Positions 17,472 through 25,910 of a DNA stretch of 64,000 nt are shown one piece after another (positions within the stretch are counted from its first letter, which is position 1; each line of letters begins with the position of its first letter). Where the stretch lies: contig NZ_JADIKM010000002.1 in the NCBI RefSeq assembly GCF_044904665.1, positions 310,001 through 374,000 of the forward strand, read 5' to 3'. Origin of the DNA: Dyella_A ginsengisoli. Its GTDB lineage: Bacteria > Pseudomonadota > Gammaproteobacteria > Xanthomonadales > Rhodanobacteraceae. The notes under the pieces are model-generated. The model did no database searches. It was not told the origin of the DNA and saw only the letters and a program-made list of their open reading frames with translations. The position numbers and the translations under genes are program-made.

Positions 17472-17963
17472 ATGAGCCGCTCCCTTTCCAAACCTCCCAC
17501 CTCTACCCCGCCCGACGACGACGCCTCGCCGCTGTGCCTCAAGCGCCAGCTGTGCTTCGCGCTGTACGCAGCCAGCAACCGGGTCACCCGGCTGGCGCGG
17601 CCCGCGCTCGATGCGCTCGGCCTCACCTATTCGCAATACCTGGTGCTGCTGGTGCTGTGGGAACACGCGCCGTGCACCGTGGGCGAGATCGGCCAGGCGC
17701 TGATGCTCGACTCCGGCACGCTCACGCCACTGCTCAAGCGGATGGAAGCCAACGGCCTGCTCACCCGCACGCGCGACCCGGCCGACGAGCGCTGCGTGCG
17801 CATCGCGCTGTCGCCGCAGGGACGCGCGCTCAAGCGTCGCGCCGGCCAGATCCCCGCCGGCATGCGTTGCCAGATCGCCCTGCCCGCGGGCGACATCGAA
17901 TCGCTGCGCGAACAGCTGCACGCCCTGCTGCGGGCGATCGAGCCGCCGGCGGACGAGCGCTGA
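17472..17963 (+). CDS. ohrR: OhrR-type organic peroxide-sensing MarR-family repressor
   Basis: A 163-residue winged-helix regulator. CLKRQLCFALYAASNRV followed by YSQYLVLLVLWE is the OhrR hallmark, with the peroxide-sensing cysteine at C28. A second cysteine at C133 (GMRCQIAL) is 105 residues away, the same spacing as C22/C127 in Xanthomonas OhrR, which forms an inter-subunit disulfide on oxidation; this is a two-Cys type. The wing and recognition helix are seen in LDSGTLTPLLKRMEANGLLTR and DERCVRIALS. The usual neighbour ohr is absent; the old yellow enzyme lies just upstream and ChaC just downstream. ATG at 17472 was chosen; an in-frame ATG at 17454 has no better ribosome site. Confidence 0.88.
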   Translation: MSRSLSKPPTSTPPDDDASPLCLKRQLCFALYAASNRVTRLARPALDALGLTYSQYLVLLVLWEHAPCTVGEIGQALMLDSGTLTPLLKRMEANGLLTRTRDPADERCVRIALSPQGRALKRRAGQIPAGMRCQIALPAGDIESLREQLHALLRAIEPPADER

Positions 17964-17998
17964 CCGCCGTGCTCGACACCACCGCGATCAACCGGCGC

Positions 17999-18544
17999 AT
18001 GACCCGCTTCGACGACCACGACACCGTGTGGCTGTTCGGCTACGGCTCGCTGATCTACAAGACCGATTTCGCCTTTCTGGAGCGCCGGCCGGCCCGTTTG
18101 CGCGGCTGGACGCGCCGCTTCTGGCAGGGCTCGCACGACCATCGCGGCACGCCCGATGCGCCCGGCCGCGTGGTCACCCTGGTGCCGCGCGAGAGCGCCA
18201 TCTGCGCCGGCGTGGCCTACCGCATCACGCCCGCCATCTTCGCCCCGCTCGACCACCGCGAGAAGAACGGCTACCTGCGCCTCGCCACCGCACTCACGCT
18301 GGACGACGGCCGCGACGTGGAAGGCGTGGTCTACATCGCCACCGCCGACAACGCGGCTTTCCTCGGCCCCGCGAGCAAGCAGGCCATCGCCCGGCAGATC
18401 GCCGCCTCGCACGGCCCCAGCGGACCCAACCGCGACTACCTGCTGCACCTGGCCGACGCCCTGCGCGAACTCGGCGCCGACGACCCGCACGTGTTCGCGA
18501 TCGAGCGCGAACTGCTTGCACTGGTGCAGCGCACGCTGGCTTGA
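17999..18544 (+). CDS. chaC: Glutathione-specific gamma-glutamylcyclotransferase (ChaC family)
   Basis: A 181-residue cytosolic enzyme expected to split glutathione into 5-oxoproline and Cys-Gly. The substrate loop VWLFGYGSLIYK is near residues 9-20 and the segment with the catalytic glutamate is DHREKNGYL. VVTLVP and AYRI are also family-like. It begins 35 bases after ohrR stops and may belong to the same stress unit. I chose ATG at 17999; GTG at 17969 would add ten residues without known homology. Confidence 0.9.
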   Translation: MTRFDDHDTVWLFGYGSLIYKTDFAFLERRPARLRGWTRRFWQGSHDHRGTPDAPGRVVTLVPRESAICAGVAYRITPAIFAPLDHREKNGYLRLATALTLDDGRDVEGVVYIATADNAAFLGPASKQAIARQIAASHGPSGPNRDYLLHLADALRELGADDPHVFAIERELLALVQRTLA

Positions 18545-18581
18545 GACAGACCCGCGGCATCGCGCATCTTCCGGAGAAAGG

Positions 18582-18706
18582 CGTCGCGGCTGAAGCCGCT
18601 CCCACAGATACCGCAGCCTTTCGGGATGTCGGGAGGAGGCTCTGCCCGGACCACTCGCGATGCGCTGGCGCCTGCCGAAACTGTGGGAGGGGCTTCAGCC
18701 CCGACA
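18582..18706. repeat. Inverted pair of REP-like elements
   Basis: GTCGCGGCTGAAGCCGCTCC at 18582 and GGAGGGGCTTCAGCCCCGAC near 18686 are inverted copies of the same roughly 25-base unit, each itself able to fold. They lie in the 235-bp gap between convergent genes. A related unit with core GGAGCGCAC...GTGCGCTCC is at 28708. No gene is evident in the gap. Confidence 0.65.
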
Positions 18707-18779
18707 GCCAGCCACTGCGATGCGCACGAATCCCAGGGGAAACCTCACGCGCCCATGCGCCGCGCGTATCGACGCCCCC

Positions 18780-20804
18780 TCACTGGAACTGGTCGCTCGC
18801 CGGCACCCACGAGCTGGACGCGCGGGCCGGAGCGATCGGCGGCTTCGGCGGCGCGTTCGCGGCGCTGGCGCAGCCGGGCGGCAGCGGGCCACCGGCGACG
18901 CGGGCGTTGGCGCATTGCACGGTGTTGTCCAGCAGGATCGGCACCGCCGGCTTCGGCACGCTGGCCGCCGGTGCGGGCGGTGGCGGCGCGAGCGGGGCCG
19001 ACGGCAGGTTGAGCCGCTGGTAGAGCTCCGGCTCCACCGCCTTGGCAATGGGGTCGGGGTTGTGGCAGCCGAACAGCGCCATCGGGAACAGCGGCATCGC
19101 CCCGCATTCGATGCGCACGCCGCGCGGCAGGTGGAAGGTGTGCTTCACCGTGGTCTTTTCCACCGCGTGGCGCAGCGCGGTGTCGATCGAGCTCTCCCCT
19201 TCGGGCGCCCAATCCTGCTCGAAGCGGGTGGGCTTGTAGCCGAGGTTGGGGGCGCGGTGCTCCATGATCTGCACGTCGCCGTGCGGCTTGAGCTGGATGT
19301 AGTCGCCGGGCTGCCCGCTGCTGGCGCCGGTGGCTGCGTTGCCCGCGGTGCTGCCGGCATGCTCCCTGCCAGTGCCCTGCCCCGGCGCGGGCAAGACGAG
19401 GCTGCCGTCCTTGCCGATCACCGGCGCGGACTGCTCTTTGCCGGTGGGCGAGCCGGGCGTGGCGTTGTCGCTGCCCTGCGGCGTGGCGTCGGGCGCGGTG
19501 CTGACGTCACGCTCGCCCGCGGCAGCGCTGGGCTGATCGGCGGCGCGCGCTTCGGCGGCATCCGGCGCGCTGGCGGGCGCCTGGTTCGCTGCGCTTTTTT
19601 CAGTGGCCGGCGCCGCGCTGGCCGCCTGCGCCGTCGCGGGCTCAGCGGGCGTCGGCGCCACGGCGGCAGGCGCCCGGGCGATCGCCGGACGCGCCACCGC
19701 GATCGCCGCCACCGGCGGCGCGGGCACGTCCAACTTCGGCGCTGCTGGCGCCGGTGCGCGCGGCTGTTCGATCAGGCTTGGCGCCAGCGGCGCGACCGGC
19801 ACGGCCTCCAGCTGCGGCTCGGCGGCGGCCACGGTTATTGCGGGCGCCTGCACCTGCGGCCGCTCGGTGGCGACGACGATCGGCGCGGGCGCGCTGATCT
19901 GCGGCTGCAGGTTGACCTGGGGCGCGGCCTGCGCGGGCAATGGCACCGGCTGCAGATCGGGGACCGGCGGCGCGGCAGCCGCCGCCACTTGCGGGCGCGC
20001 CAGCACCACGCTGGTCGGCGCCACGGCTGGCGGCACACGCGTGTCCAGCGCCACGGTCGGCGGCGCGAGTGTCGGCACCGCCTGTGCGGGCAACTCGGGC
20101 ATCGCCAGCGAGGCCGGTGGCGGGATCGGGCGGTTGCCTTCGAGCTGCGGCTTGCGCGGCGGCTCGGGCTGGAACGCCGGCGGCACGGGCTTGGCTGCAG
20201 GCGGCGTATCCAGCGTGATGGTCGGTGGCTCGGCGGCCAGCGGCACCGGGGCGAGATCCGGCGTGGGTGCGGGCGTGGGCAGGCTCAGCGGCGGGGGCGG
20301 CGCGGCCACGGCCTGCTGCGCCACCGGCACGCTGGTGCGCTTGGCCACGTCGATCACCGGCGGCTGCAACGTGGGCACCGGGATCGGTTCGGCGGCGGGC
20401 ACGGCGGGAAGCTCGGGCGTGGTCGCGTCGGTCCGGGCCGTGCGCACGGCCACGCGCGCAGCGCCGCCGCGGTGCACCGGACCGCGCTCTTTCGGCGGCG
20501 TGCCGCGCACCGGAGGCGGGGGCGGCGGCTCTTCCTTCTTCTTCTCGATCAGGCGCACCTGCAGCGCGTCGCCGGGGTGCTCCGGTGGCGGGGGCGGCAC
20601 GTAGGCGGGACCGAGCACCGCGCCGACCAGCACGGCGAAGTGCAGCAGCAGGCTGCCGATCAGCGCCACCGCGCGCAGCCAGCGGTCGCGCGGCTTTTGC
20701 CGCGTGCCGCGCCGGTAGACACGCGCCCGCTCGGCCGCCTCGCGGGGCGATTCCAGCATCACGACGGGGTGGCGGACCGGGCGGTCCGAAGGCGGCAGCG
20801 GCAT
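18780..20804 (-). CDS. TonB-like proline-rich inner-membrane-anchored envelope protein A
   Basis: A 674-residue protein of unknown function. A basic N-terminus is followed by one membrane helix (LRAVALIGSLLLHFAVLVGAVLG, about residues 37-60), then DALQVRLIEKKKEEPPPPPP and about 400 residues rich in Pro/Ala/Val that could span the periplasm as in TonB. From about 494 to 565 is a compact domain (KPHGDVQIMEH, YKPTRFEQ, LPRGVRIEC) shared with the next gene. Near the end is a C-x13-C unit (CANARVAGGPLPPGC). No recognisable TonB C-terminal domain is seen. ATG at 20804 was chosen because the open frame further upstream lacks protein-like composition. It lies 52 bases downstream of its paralogue in the same direction. 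Confidence 0.72.
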   Translation of the reverse strand: MPLPPSDRPVRHPVVMLESPREAAERARVYRRGTRQKPRDRWLRAVALIGSLLLHFAVLVGAVLGPAYVPPPPPEHPGDALQVRLIEKKKEEPPPPPPVRGTPPKERGPVHRGGAARVAVRTARTDATTPELPAVPAAEPIPVPTLQPPVIDVAKRTSVPVAQQAVAAPPPPLSLPTPAPTPDLAPVPLAAEPPTITLDTPPAAKPVPPAFQPEPPRKPQLEGNRPIPPPASLAMPELPAQAVPTLAPPTVALDTRVPPAVAPTSVVLARPQVAAAAAPPVPDLQPVPLPAQAAPQVNLQPQISAPAPIVVATERPQVQAPAITVAAAEPQLEAVPVAPLAPSLIEQPRAPAPAAPKLDVPAPPVAAIAVARPAIARAPAAVAPTPAEPATAQAASAAPATEKSAANQAPASAPDAAEARAADQPSAAAGERDVSTAPDATPQGSDNATPGSPTGKEQSAPVIGKDGSLVLPAPGQGTGREHAGSTAGNAATGASSGQPGDYIQLKPHGDVQIMEHRAPNLGYKPTRFEQDWAPEGESSIDTALRHAVEKTTVKHTFHLPRGVRIECGAMPLFPMALFGCHNPDPIAKAVEPELYQRLNLPSAPLAPPPPAPAASVPKPAVPILLDNTVQCANARVAGGPLPPGCASAANAPPKPPIAPARASSSWVPASDQFQ

Positions 20805-20856
20805 GCGGGCGAGTGTAACGGCGTGCGCCGTCCAACGATGCCGCGGCGGCGGCGAT

Positions 20857-21948
20857 TCAGCGCTTGCCGTCCGGCAGCGCGTTCTTTGGCAGCGCGTCCT
20901 TCGCCTGCGCGCGCCGGACGGTGTCGGCCGGGCACCACGTGGGCAGGCGTTTGCCGGCGCGGAACAGCGCGATGCACTGACGCACTTCCTCGTCGACCGC
21001 GCGGGCCGGCGTGTCCACCGGGCAGCCGTAGGGCAGCGGCCCTTCGCTGCGCCACGCCGCAATGCAGGTTTGCAGCGAAGGCGGCACGGGCGGATGCGGA
21101 TCCTTCGCCAGCGGCGCGGCCGGCGCCATGCTCAGGCGCTCGTCGCCGTCGTTGGGCGGCGGTGGTGCGGGCGGATCGGAGCAACCGCCGAGCAGGCTGC
21201 ACTTGAGGTGCACGCCGCGCGGCAGGTTCACCGCATGCTGCTTGAACAGCGGCGCCACCACCTTGCGCAGCCCGGCCTGGGCCGCGTTCTCGCCCGGCGG
21301 CGGAAAATACTGTTCGAAGCGCGTGGCCTTGTACGGCAGCGGCGAGGTGTGATCCATCACCTGCATGTCGCCGGTCGGCTTGCGCTGCACGTAGCCCGGC
21401 ACCGGCGCGGCCGTGCTGGCGGATACGGCGGGCAACTGCGCCACGCCGTTGCGATCGAACAGCTGCGGCGCGGGCGACACGCTGCTGGACGCCGCGGGCG
21501 CCGGCCCGGGCACCTCGACGCGCATCGCGTCCGGCCGCGGCGGCTCGCGCACCGGCTTCGGCCGCGGCGGCGGACGCGGCAGCGCGGGCGGCGGAGCGAC
21601 GCGGGTCGCGGCCAACTCGGCACGCGGAATGAAGCGCACCTGCAACACCGGCTCGCTCGACGTCGCGGCGCTGGTCGCGAACGCGCGCGGCGGACCCGGC
21701 TGCGTCTCGCGCCACAGCACCACCGCGAAGAACGCATGCAGGACCACCACCAGCATCCAGGCCAGCAGGCGCGACCGGCGTTCGACACGCGAAGGCCGAC
21801 GATCACGCAGCGTGCGTAGCAGCTCGCGCGTGGCGGGATCCAGCGGCACCAGCCCGGGCGCGGGCGTCCAGCGATGCGGGTCGAGCGGCGGCGTGCGTTC
21901 GATGATCGGCCTCGGCGGGGTTGGCGGGGAATGCGGACTCGCCAGCAT
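20857..21948 (-). CDS. TonB-like envelope protein B, paralogue of protein A
   Basis: A 363-residue protein with one membrane helix (LLAWMLVVVLHAFFAVVLW, about residues 47-65), a LQVRFIPRAEL segment matching protein A's LQVRLIEKKKE, and a shorter proline-rich linker. Its shared domain spans about 181-248 (RKPTGDMQVMDH, YKATRFEQ, LPRGVHLKC). Two C-x13-C units follow: CIAAWRSEGPLPYGC and CIALFRAGKRLPTWC. Topology suggests an anchored periplasmic protein whose cysteines can pair. Transcribed first in a probable two-gene operon. The start at 21948 has a weak ribosome site, and the frame remains open upstream. Function unknown. Confidence 0.7.
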   Translation of the reverse strand: MLASPHSPPTPPRPIIERTPPLDPHRWTPAPGLVPLDPATRELLRTLRDRRPSRVERRSRLLAWMLVVVLHAFFAVVLWRETQPGPPRAFATSAATSSEPVLQVRFIPRAELAATRVAPPPALPRPPPRPKPVREPPRPDAMRVEVPGPAPAASSSVSPAPQLFDRNGVAQLPAVSASTAAPVPGYVQRKPTGDMQVMDHTSPLPYKATRFEQYFPPPGENAAQAGLRKVVAPLFKQHAVNLPRGVHLKCSLLGGCSDPPAPPPPNDGDERLSMAPAAPLAKDPHPPVPPSLQTCIAAWRSEGPLPYGCPVDTPARAVDEEVRQCIALFRAGKRLPTWCPADTVRRAQAKDALPKNALPDGKR

Positions 21949-22333
21949 GCGAGCCCGTCGCAAACGCCGCGTGAATCGCGCGTTGCACAGACCGTGGGCG
22001 CCGCGCGGGGTTCCCGCTGCCAGCCGCAGTGCAGCTTGACCGCGTGCGGGGATGGGAGAACCCTCTGCGCGCGGCCTTCGCCGCCTCTCCGCCATGACCG
22101 CCCCGACGCCCACGCGCCGCGGACAGCCATGACGGCCCGCCAACGTCTGCCGCGCCACGCGGCCTCGTGCGGCGCCGTTCATGCCGGCACGGGACCCGCG
22201 CTTGCGCCAGGGAGGGTTCTGTCATGTCCGTATCGAGGAGCACCCCGCTCGCCAACCACGTTCGCCGGTCGCCGCGCCGCGCGCGGTGGGCCGGCTTCCG
22301 TACCGCTCGCGTGCTGAAGCATCGGAGGTCGTC
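21949..22333. other. Divergent intergenic region
   Basis: This 385-bp region separates the leftward TonB-like pair from the rightward EF-G-like gene, so it must carry promoters for both. I see no clear -10/-35 pairs, hairpins or small genes. The only strong signal is CGGAGG at 22323, the ribosome site of the EF-G-like gene. Confidence 0.5.
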
Positions 22334-24382
22334 ATGAACGCCCACGGCCATCGCACGGAGCAGATCCGCAACATCGCCCTGGCCGGGCACGCCGGCAGCG
22401 GCAAGACCACGTTGCTCGAGGCGCTGCTGTTTGCCGGCGGCGCGATCCAGGCCACCGGCTCGGTGGAGCGCGGCAACACGTTCTCCGACACCGATGCGCA
22501 GGAGAAGGCGCGCGGGCATTCGATCGACAGCTGCCTGGCCGCGGTGACGCGCGGCGACTGCCGCATCCAGCTGATCGACACCCCCGGCTACGCCGACTTC
22601 CGCGGACCGGCGCTGGCCGCACTGGCGGCGGTGGACACGGTGGCGGTGGTGGTGAACGCGGCCAACGGCATCGAGCACGGCACCCGGCGCATGGTGGAGC
22701 ACGCGCGCCAACGCGGCCTGGCCTGCGTGCTGGTGATCAACCGCATCGACAGCGAAGGCGCACGGCTGCCCGCGCTGGTAGACGAACTGCGCGAGGCGTT
22801 CGGCCCCGAGTGCCTGCCGGTGAACCTGCCGGCCGACGGCGGCGCGCGCGTGCTCGACGCGTTCTTCCACCGCGAGGGTGTCACCGACTTCTCCTCGCTG
22901 ACCGAGGCGCACCAGCGCATCCTCGACCAGGTGGTGGAGATCAACGAGACGGTGATGGGCGCGTATCTCGATACCGGCGAGGAAGCGATCACGCCGGCGC
23001 AGTTGCACGATGCGTTCGAGCAGTGCCTGCGCGAAGGGCATCTGCTGCCGATCTGCTTCGTCAGTGCGCGCACCGGCGCCGGCGCAGCCGAGCTGCTGGA
23101 ACTGGCCGAGCGGCTGCTGCCGCATCCGGGTGAGGCGAATCCGCCGCCGTTCCTCGATGCGCGCCACCAGCCGGTGGAGGTGCGCGCCGATCCGGCGCGC
23201 CACGTGGTCGCCGACGTGTTCAAGATCGTCAACGATCCGTTCGTGGGCAAGCTCGGCATCTTCCGCGTGTGGCAGGGCACGGTGCGCCGCGACAGCCAGC
23301 TGTTCGTCGACGATGGCCGCAAGCCGTTCAAGGTCGGCCACCTGCTGCGCATCGAGGGCAATCGCCACGTGGAGATCGAGCAGGCGGTGCCGGGCGACAT
23401 CGCCGCGATGGCGAAAGTGGACGACATCCACTTCGACGCCGTGCTGCACGACTCGCACGACGAAGACCGCATCCAGCTCGCACCGATGGCGTTTCCGCAA
23501 CCGATGGCCGGGCTGGCGCTGGAGCCCAAGCACAAGGGCCAGGAGCAGAAGCTGGCGCAGGCGCTGGCGCGGCTGGCCGAGGAAGATCCCTGCCTGCGCG
23601 TGGAGCACCGGCGCGAGCTCAACGAAACGGTGCTGCGCGGCCTGTCCGAACTGCACCTGGCGATCACCCTCGAACGCATGCGCGAGCGCTACGGCGTGGA
23701 GGTGCTCAGCCATCCGCCGCGCATCGCCTACCGCGAGACGATCGCCGCAACGGCCGAAGGCCACCATCGGCACAAGAAGCAGACCGGCGGCGCCGGCCAG
23801 TTCGGCGAAGTGCTGCTGAAGGTGGAGCCGCTGGCGCGGGGCGACGGCTTCGAGTTCGTCGACGCGGTGAAGGGCGGCGCGATCCCCGGCCAGTTCCTGC
23901 CGGCGATCGAGAAGGGCGTGCGCCAGGCGATGGACCACGGCGCGCTGGCCGGCTTCCCGCTGCAGGACGTGCGCGTGACGGTGCTGGACGGCAAGCATCA
24001 CGCGGTCGACTCCAAGGAAGTCGCCTTCATCAGCGCCGGCCGCAAGGCCTTCCTCGACGCGGTGGGCAAGGCGCGGCCGATCGTGCTCGAACCGATCGTG
24101 GACGTGGAGGTGGCGATTCCCGAGCAGCACGTGGGCGACATCACCGGCGGCCTGGCGGGCAAGCGAGCGCGCATCCTCGGCACCGACCTGCAGCGTGGCG
24201 GCGAGCTGCTGATCCGCGCGCAGGCGCCGCTGGCCGAGCTGGGCGACTACGCCACCGAGCTGCGCGCGGTCACCGGCGGGCGCGGCCGCTACAGCATGGA
24301 GCTGAGCCACTACGAACCGGTGCCGCCGCCGGTGCAGAAGCAGCTGAGCGAATCGTGGAAGCCGCATCCGGACGAGGACTGA
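22334..24382 (+). CDS. Elongation factor G-like translational GTPase
   Basis: A 682-residue EF-G paralogue. G1 is GHAGSGKTTL (residues 18-27), switch I reads RGHSIDSC in place of the canonical RGITI, G3 is DTPGY, and G4 is NRID where canonical EF-G has NKMD. Domain II (VFKIVNDPFVGKLGIFRVWQG), domain III (RRELNETVLRGLSELHL), domain IV (TGGAGQFGEVLLKVEP) and domain V (GDITGGLAGKRARILG) follow in order. The length is slightly below the ~700 of FusA. It stands alone, not in a ribosomal operon, so it is the accessory EF-G2-like type whose role (recycling, stress or other) is unsettled. CGGAGG is well placed before the ATG at 22334. Confidence 0.87.
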   Translation: MNAHGHRTEQIRNIALAGHAGSGKTTLLEALLFAGGAIQATGSVERGNTFSDTDAQEKARGHSIDSCLAAVTRGDCRIQLIDTPGYADFRGPALAALAAVDTVAVVVNAANGIEHGTRRMVEHARQRGLACVLVINRIDSEGARLPALVDELREAFGPECLPVNLPADGGARVLDAFFHREGVTDFSSLTEAHQRILDQVVEINETVMGAYLDTGEEAITPAQLHDAFEQCLREGHLLPICFVSARTGAGAAELLELAERLLPHPGEANPPPFLDARHQPVEVRADPARHVVADVFKIVNDPFVGKLGIFRVWQGTVRRDSQLFVDDGRKPFKVGHLLRIEGNRHVEIEQAVPGDIAAMAKVDDIHFDAVLHDSHDEDRIQLAPMAFPQPMAGLALEPKHKGQEQKLAQALARLAEEDPCLRVEHRRELNETVLRGLSELHLAITLERMRERYGVEVLSHPPRIAYRETIAATAEGHHRHKKQTGGAGQFGEVLLKVEPLARGDGFEFVDAVKGGAIPGQFLPAIEKGVRQAMDHGALAGFPLQDVRVTVLDGKHHAVDSKEVAFISAGRKAFLDAVGKARPIVLEPIVDVEVAIPEQHVGDITGGLAGKRARILGTDLQRGGELLIRAQAPLAELGDYATELRAVTGGRGRYSMELSHYEPVPPPVQKQLSESWKPHPDED

Positions 24383-24509
24383 GGCGCGCCAGCGCCATGA
24401 AACTGCCGCGGCTTCGGCGTAGAGTGCGTCGAGGCCGCCATGCGGGCGCGACGCAACCGTCGCGCGGGGGATGCATGCCGGACGGCCCGCGAAAGCAGCG
24501 CTGCACGTG

Positions 24510-24523
24510 GAACGATCTCGTTC
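24510..24523. promoter_or_regulatory. Candidate operator of the cytochrome c/hydroxylase operon
   Basis: GAACGA-TC-TCGTTC is an inverted repeat with perfect 6-base arms, 37 bases before the start at 24561. TetR-like repressors use sites of this form, but no regulator gene is adjacent. Confidence 0.4.
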
Positions 24524-24560
24524 GTCCAACGCCTTTACTCAAGGAACGGCAGGCATCGCC

Positions 24561-25874
24561 ATGATCAAACGTCTTCTGCTCGGGTTCGTCGCACTCCTCG
24601 TCCTCGCCGTCATCGGCCTGTTCGCGCTGGCGTGGCGCCGCACGATCGATCCCATCGCGCCACCGCAGGCCAACAGCTTCGCCACCGACCTGGTCTCGCG
24701 CGGCGAAATGCTCGCCGGTGCCGGCTACTGCGCCAGCTGCCACACCGCCCGCGCCGACCAGCCCTATGCCGGTGGCTACGCCATGGCGACGCCATTCGGC
24801 ACGCTCTACTCCAGCAACATCACGCCCGATCCGGACACCGGTATCGGCCGCTGGTCGGAAGCCGCTTTCGTGCGCGCCATGCGCAAGGGCGTGGCGCGCG
24901 ACGGCTCGCATCTGTTCCCGGCCTTCCCCTACCAGCACTTCAATCTCGTCACCGACGAAGACCTGCATGCGCTCTACGCCTTCCTGATGACGCGCGCGCC
25001 GGTGAAGGCGGCCACGCCGGCGCCGGACATCCCGTTCCCGCTCAACGTGCGCGCGCTGCAGGCGGGCTGGAAGCTGCTGTTCTTCCGCGATCGCGCGTTC
25101 GCGCCGGACGGCAGCAAGGGCGCCGAGTGGGATCGCGGCGCGTATCTCGCCGAAGGCCTCTCGCACTGCTCGGCCTGCCACAGCCCGCGCAACCAGCTCG
25201 GCGCGGAAAAGATGGGCGACCAGCGCTACGCCGGCGCCGTGGTCGACCACTGGTACGCGCCCGCGCTCACCGCCGCCAATCCCGCGCCGCTGGCTTGGAC
25301 CACGGCGGAGATCGAAACCTACCTGCGTCAGGGCGGCACCGCGCTGCACGGCGTGGCGGCCGGCTCGATGTCGCAGGTGATCCACCAGGGCCTTTCCCGA
25401 TTGCCGGACAGCGACATCCACGCGATCGCGGTGTATGTCGCCGATCGCATGGGCGGCGATGCCAAGCGCACCGGCAACGACGCCGCGCTGGCCCAGGCGA
25501 TGACGCGCGCCGGTGTGCCGGTGAACGCGGACATCGATCCGGGCGCGCACCTGTACGCAGCCGCCTGCGCCTCGTGCCACTACAACCGCGGCCCGATGCC
25601 GGCGGCGGTGCGGCCCGAGCTGGGCCTCAACAGCGCGCTGACCAGCCCCGATCCGTCGACGCTGATCCAGGTGATCCTGCACGGCATGGGCACCGACGAA
25701 GGCCTGCCCGGCCTGGCCATGCCCGCCTACGCGCACGCGCTGAACGATCAGGAGATCGCCCAGCTCGCCGCCTGGCTGCGCCGCACGCAGACCGACGAGC
25801 CGCCGTGGACCGATCTTCCGAGCAAAGTCTCTGCGCTGCGCACGCCGGACGGCGGCGCCAGCGGCCAGCACTGA
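24561..25874 (+). CDS. Triheme membrane-anchored cytochrome c subunit
   Basis: A 437-residue protein with an N-terminal membrane anchor (MIKRLLLGFVALLVLAVIGLFAL) and three c-type heme sites: CASCH at 57-61, CSACH at 203-207 and CASCH at 336-340. This is the layout of cytochrome subunits of quinone-linked alcohol/aldehyde dehydrogenases. Placed 36 bases before the [2Fe-2S] subunit gene, it is the likely electron acceptor that passes electrons from the periplasmic hydroxylase to the respiratory chain. AAGGAACGGCAGG lies upstream of the ATG at 24561. Confidence 0.9.
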   Translation: MIKRLLLGFVALLVLAVIGLFALAWRRTIDPIAPPQANSFATDLVSRGEMLAGAGYCASCHTARADQPYAGGYAMATPFGTLYSSNITPDPDTGIGRWSEAAFVRAMRKGVARDGSHLFPAFPYQHFNLVTDEDLHALYAFLMTRAPVKAATPAPDIPFPLNVRALQAGWKLLFFRDRAFAPDGSKGAEWDRGAYLAEGLSHCSACHSPRNQLGAEKMGDQRYAGAVVDHWYAPALTAANPAPLAWTTAEIETYLRQGGTALHGVAAGSMSQVIHQGLSRLPDSDIHAIAVYVADRMGGDAKRTGNDAALAQAMTRAGVPVNADIDPGAHLYAAACASCHYNRGPMPAAVRPELGLNSALTSPDPSTLIQVILHGMGTDEGLPGLAMPAYAHALNDQEIAQLAAWLRRTQTDEPPWTDLPSKVSALRTPDGGASGQH

Positions 25875-25910
25875 ATCCCTTCCACGCACTATCCAGCGGA
25901 GCCTCGATCC

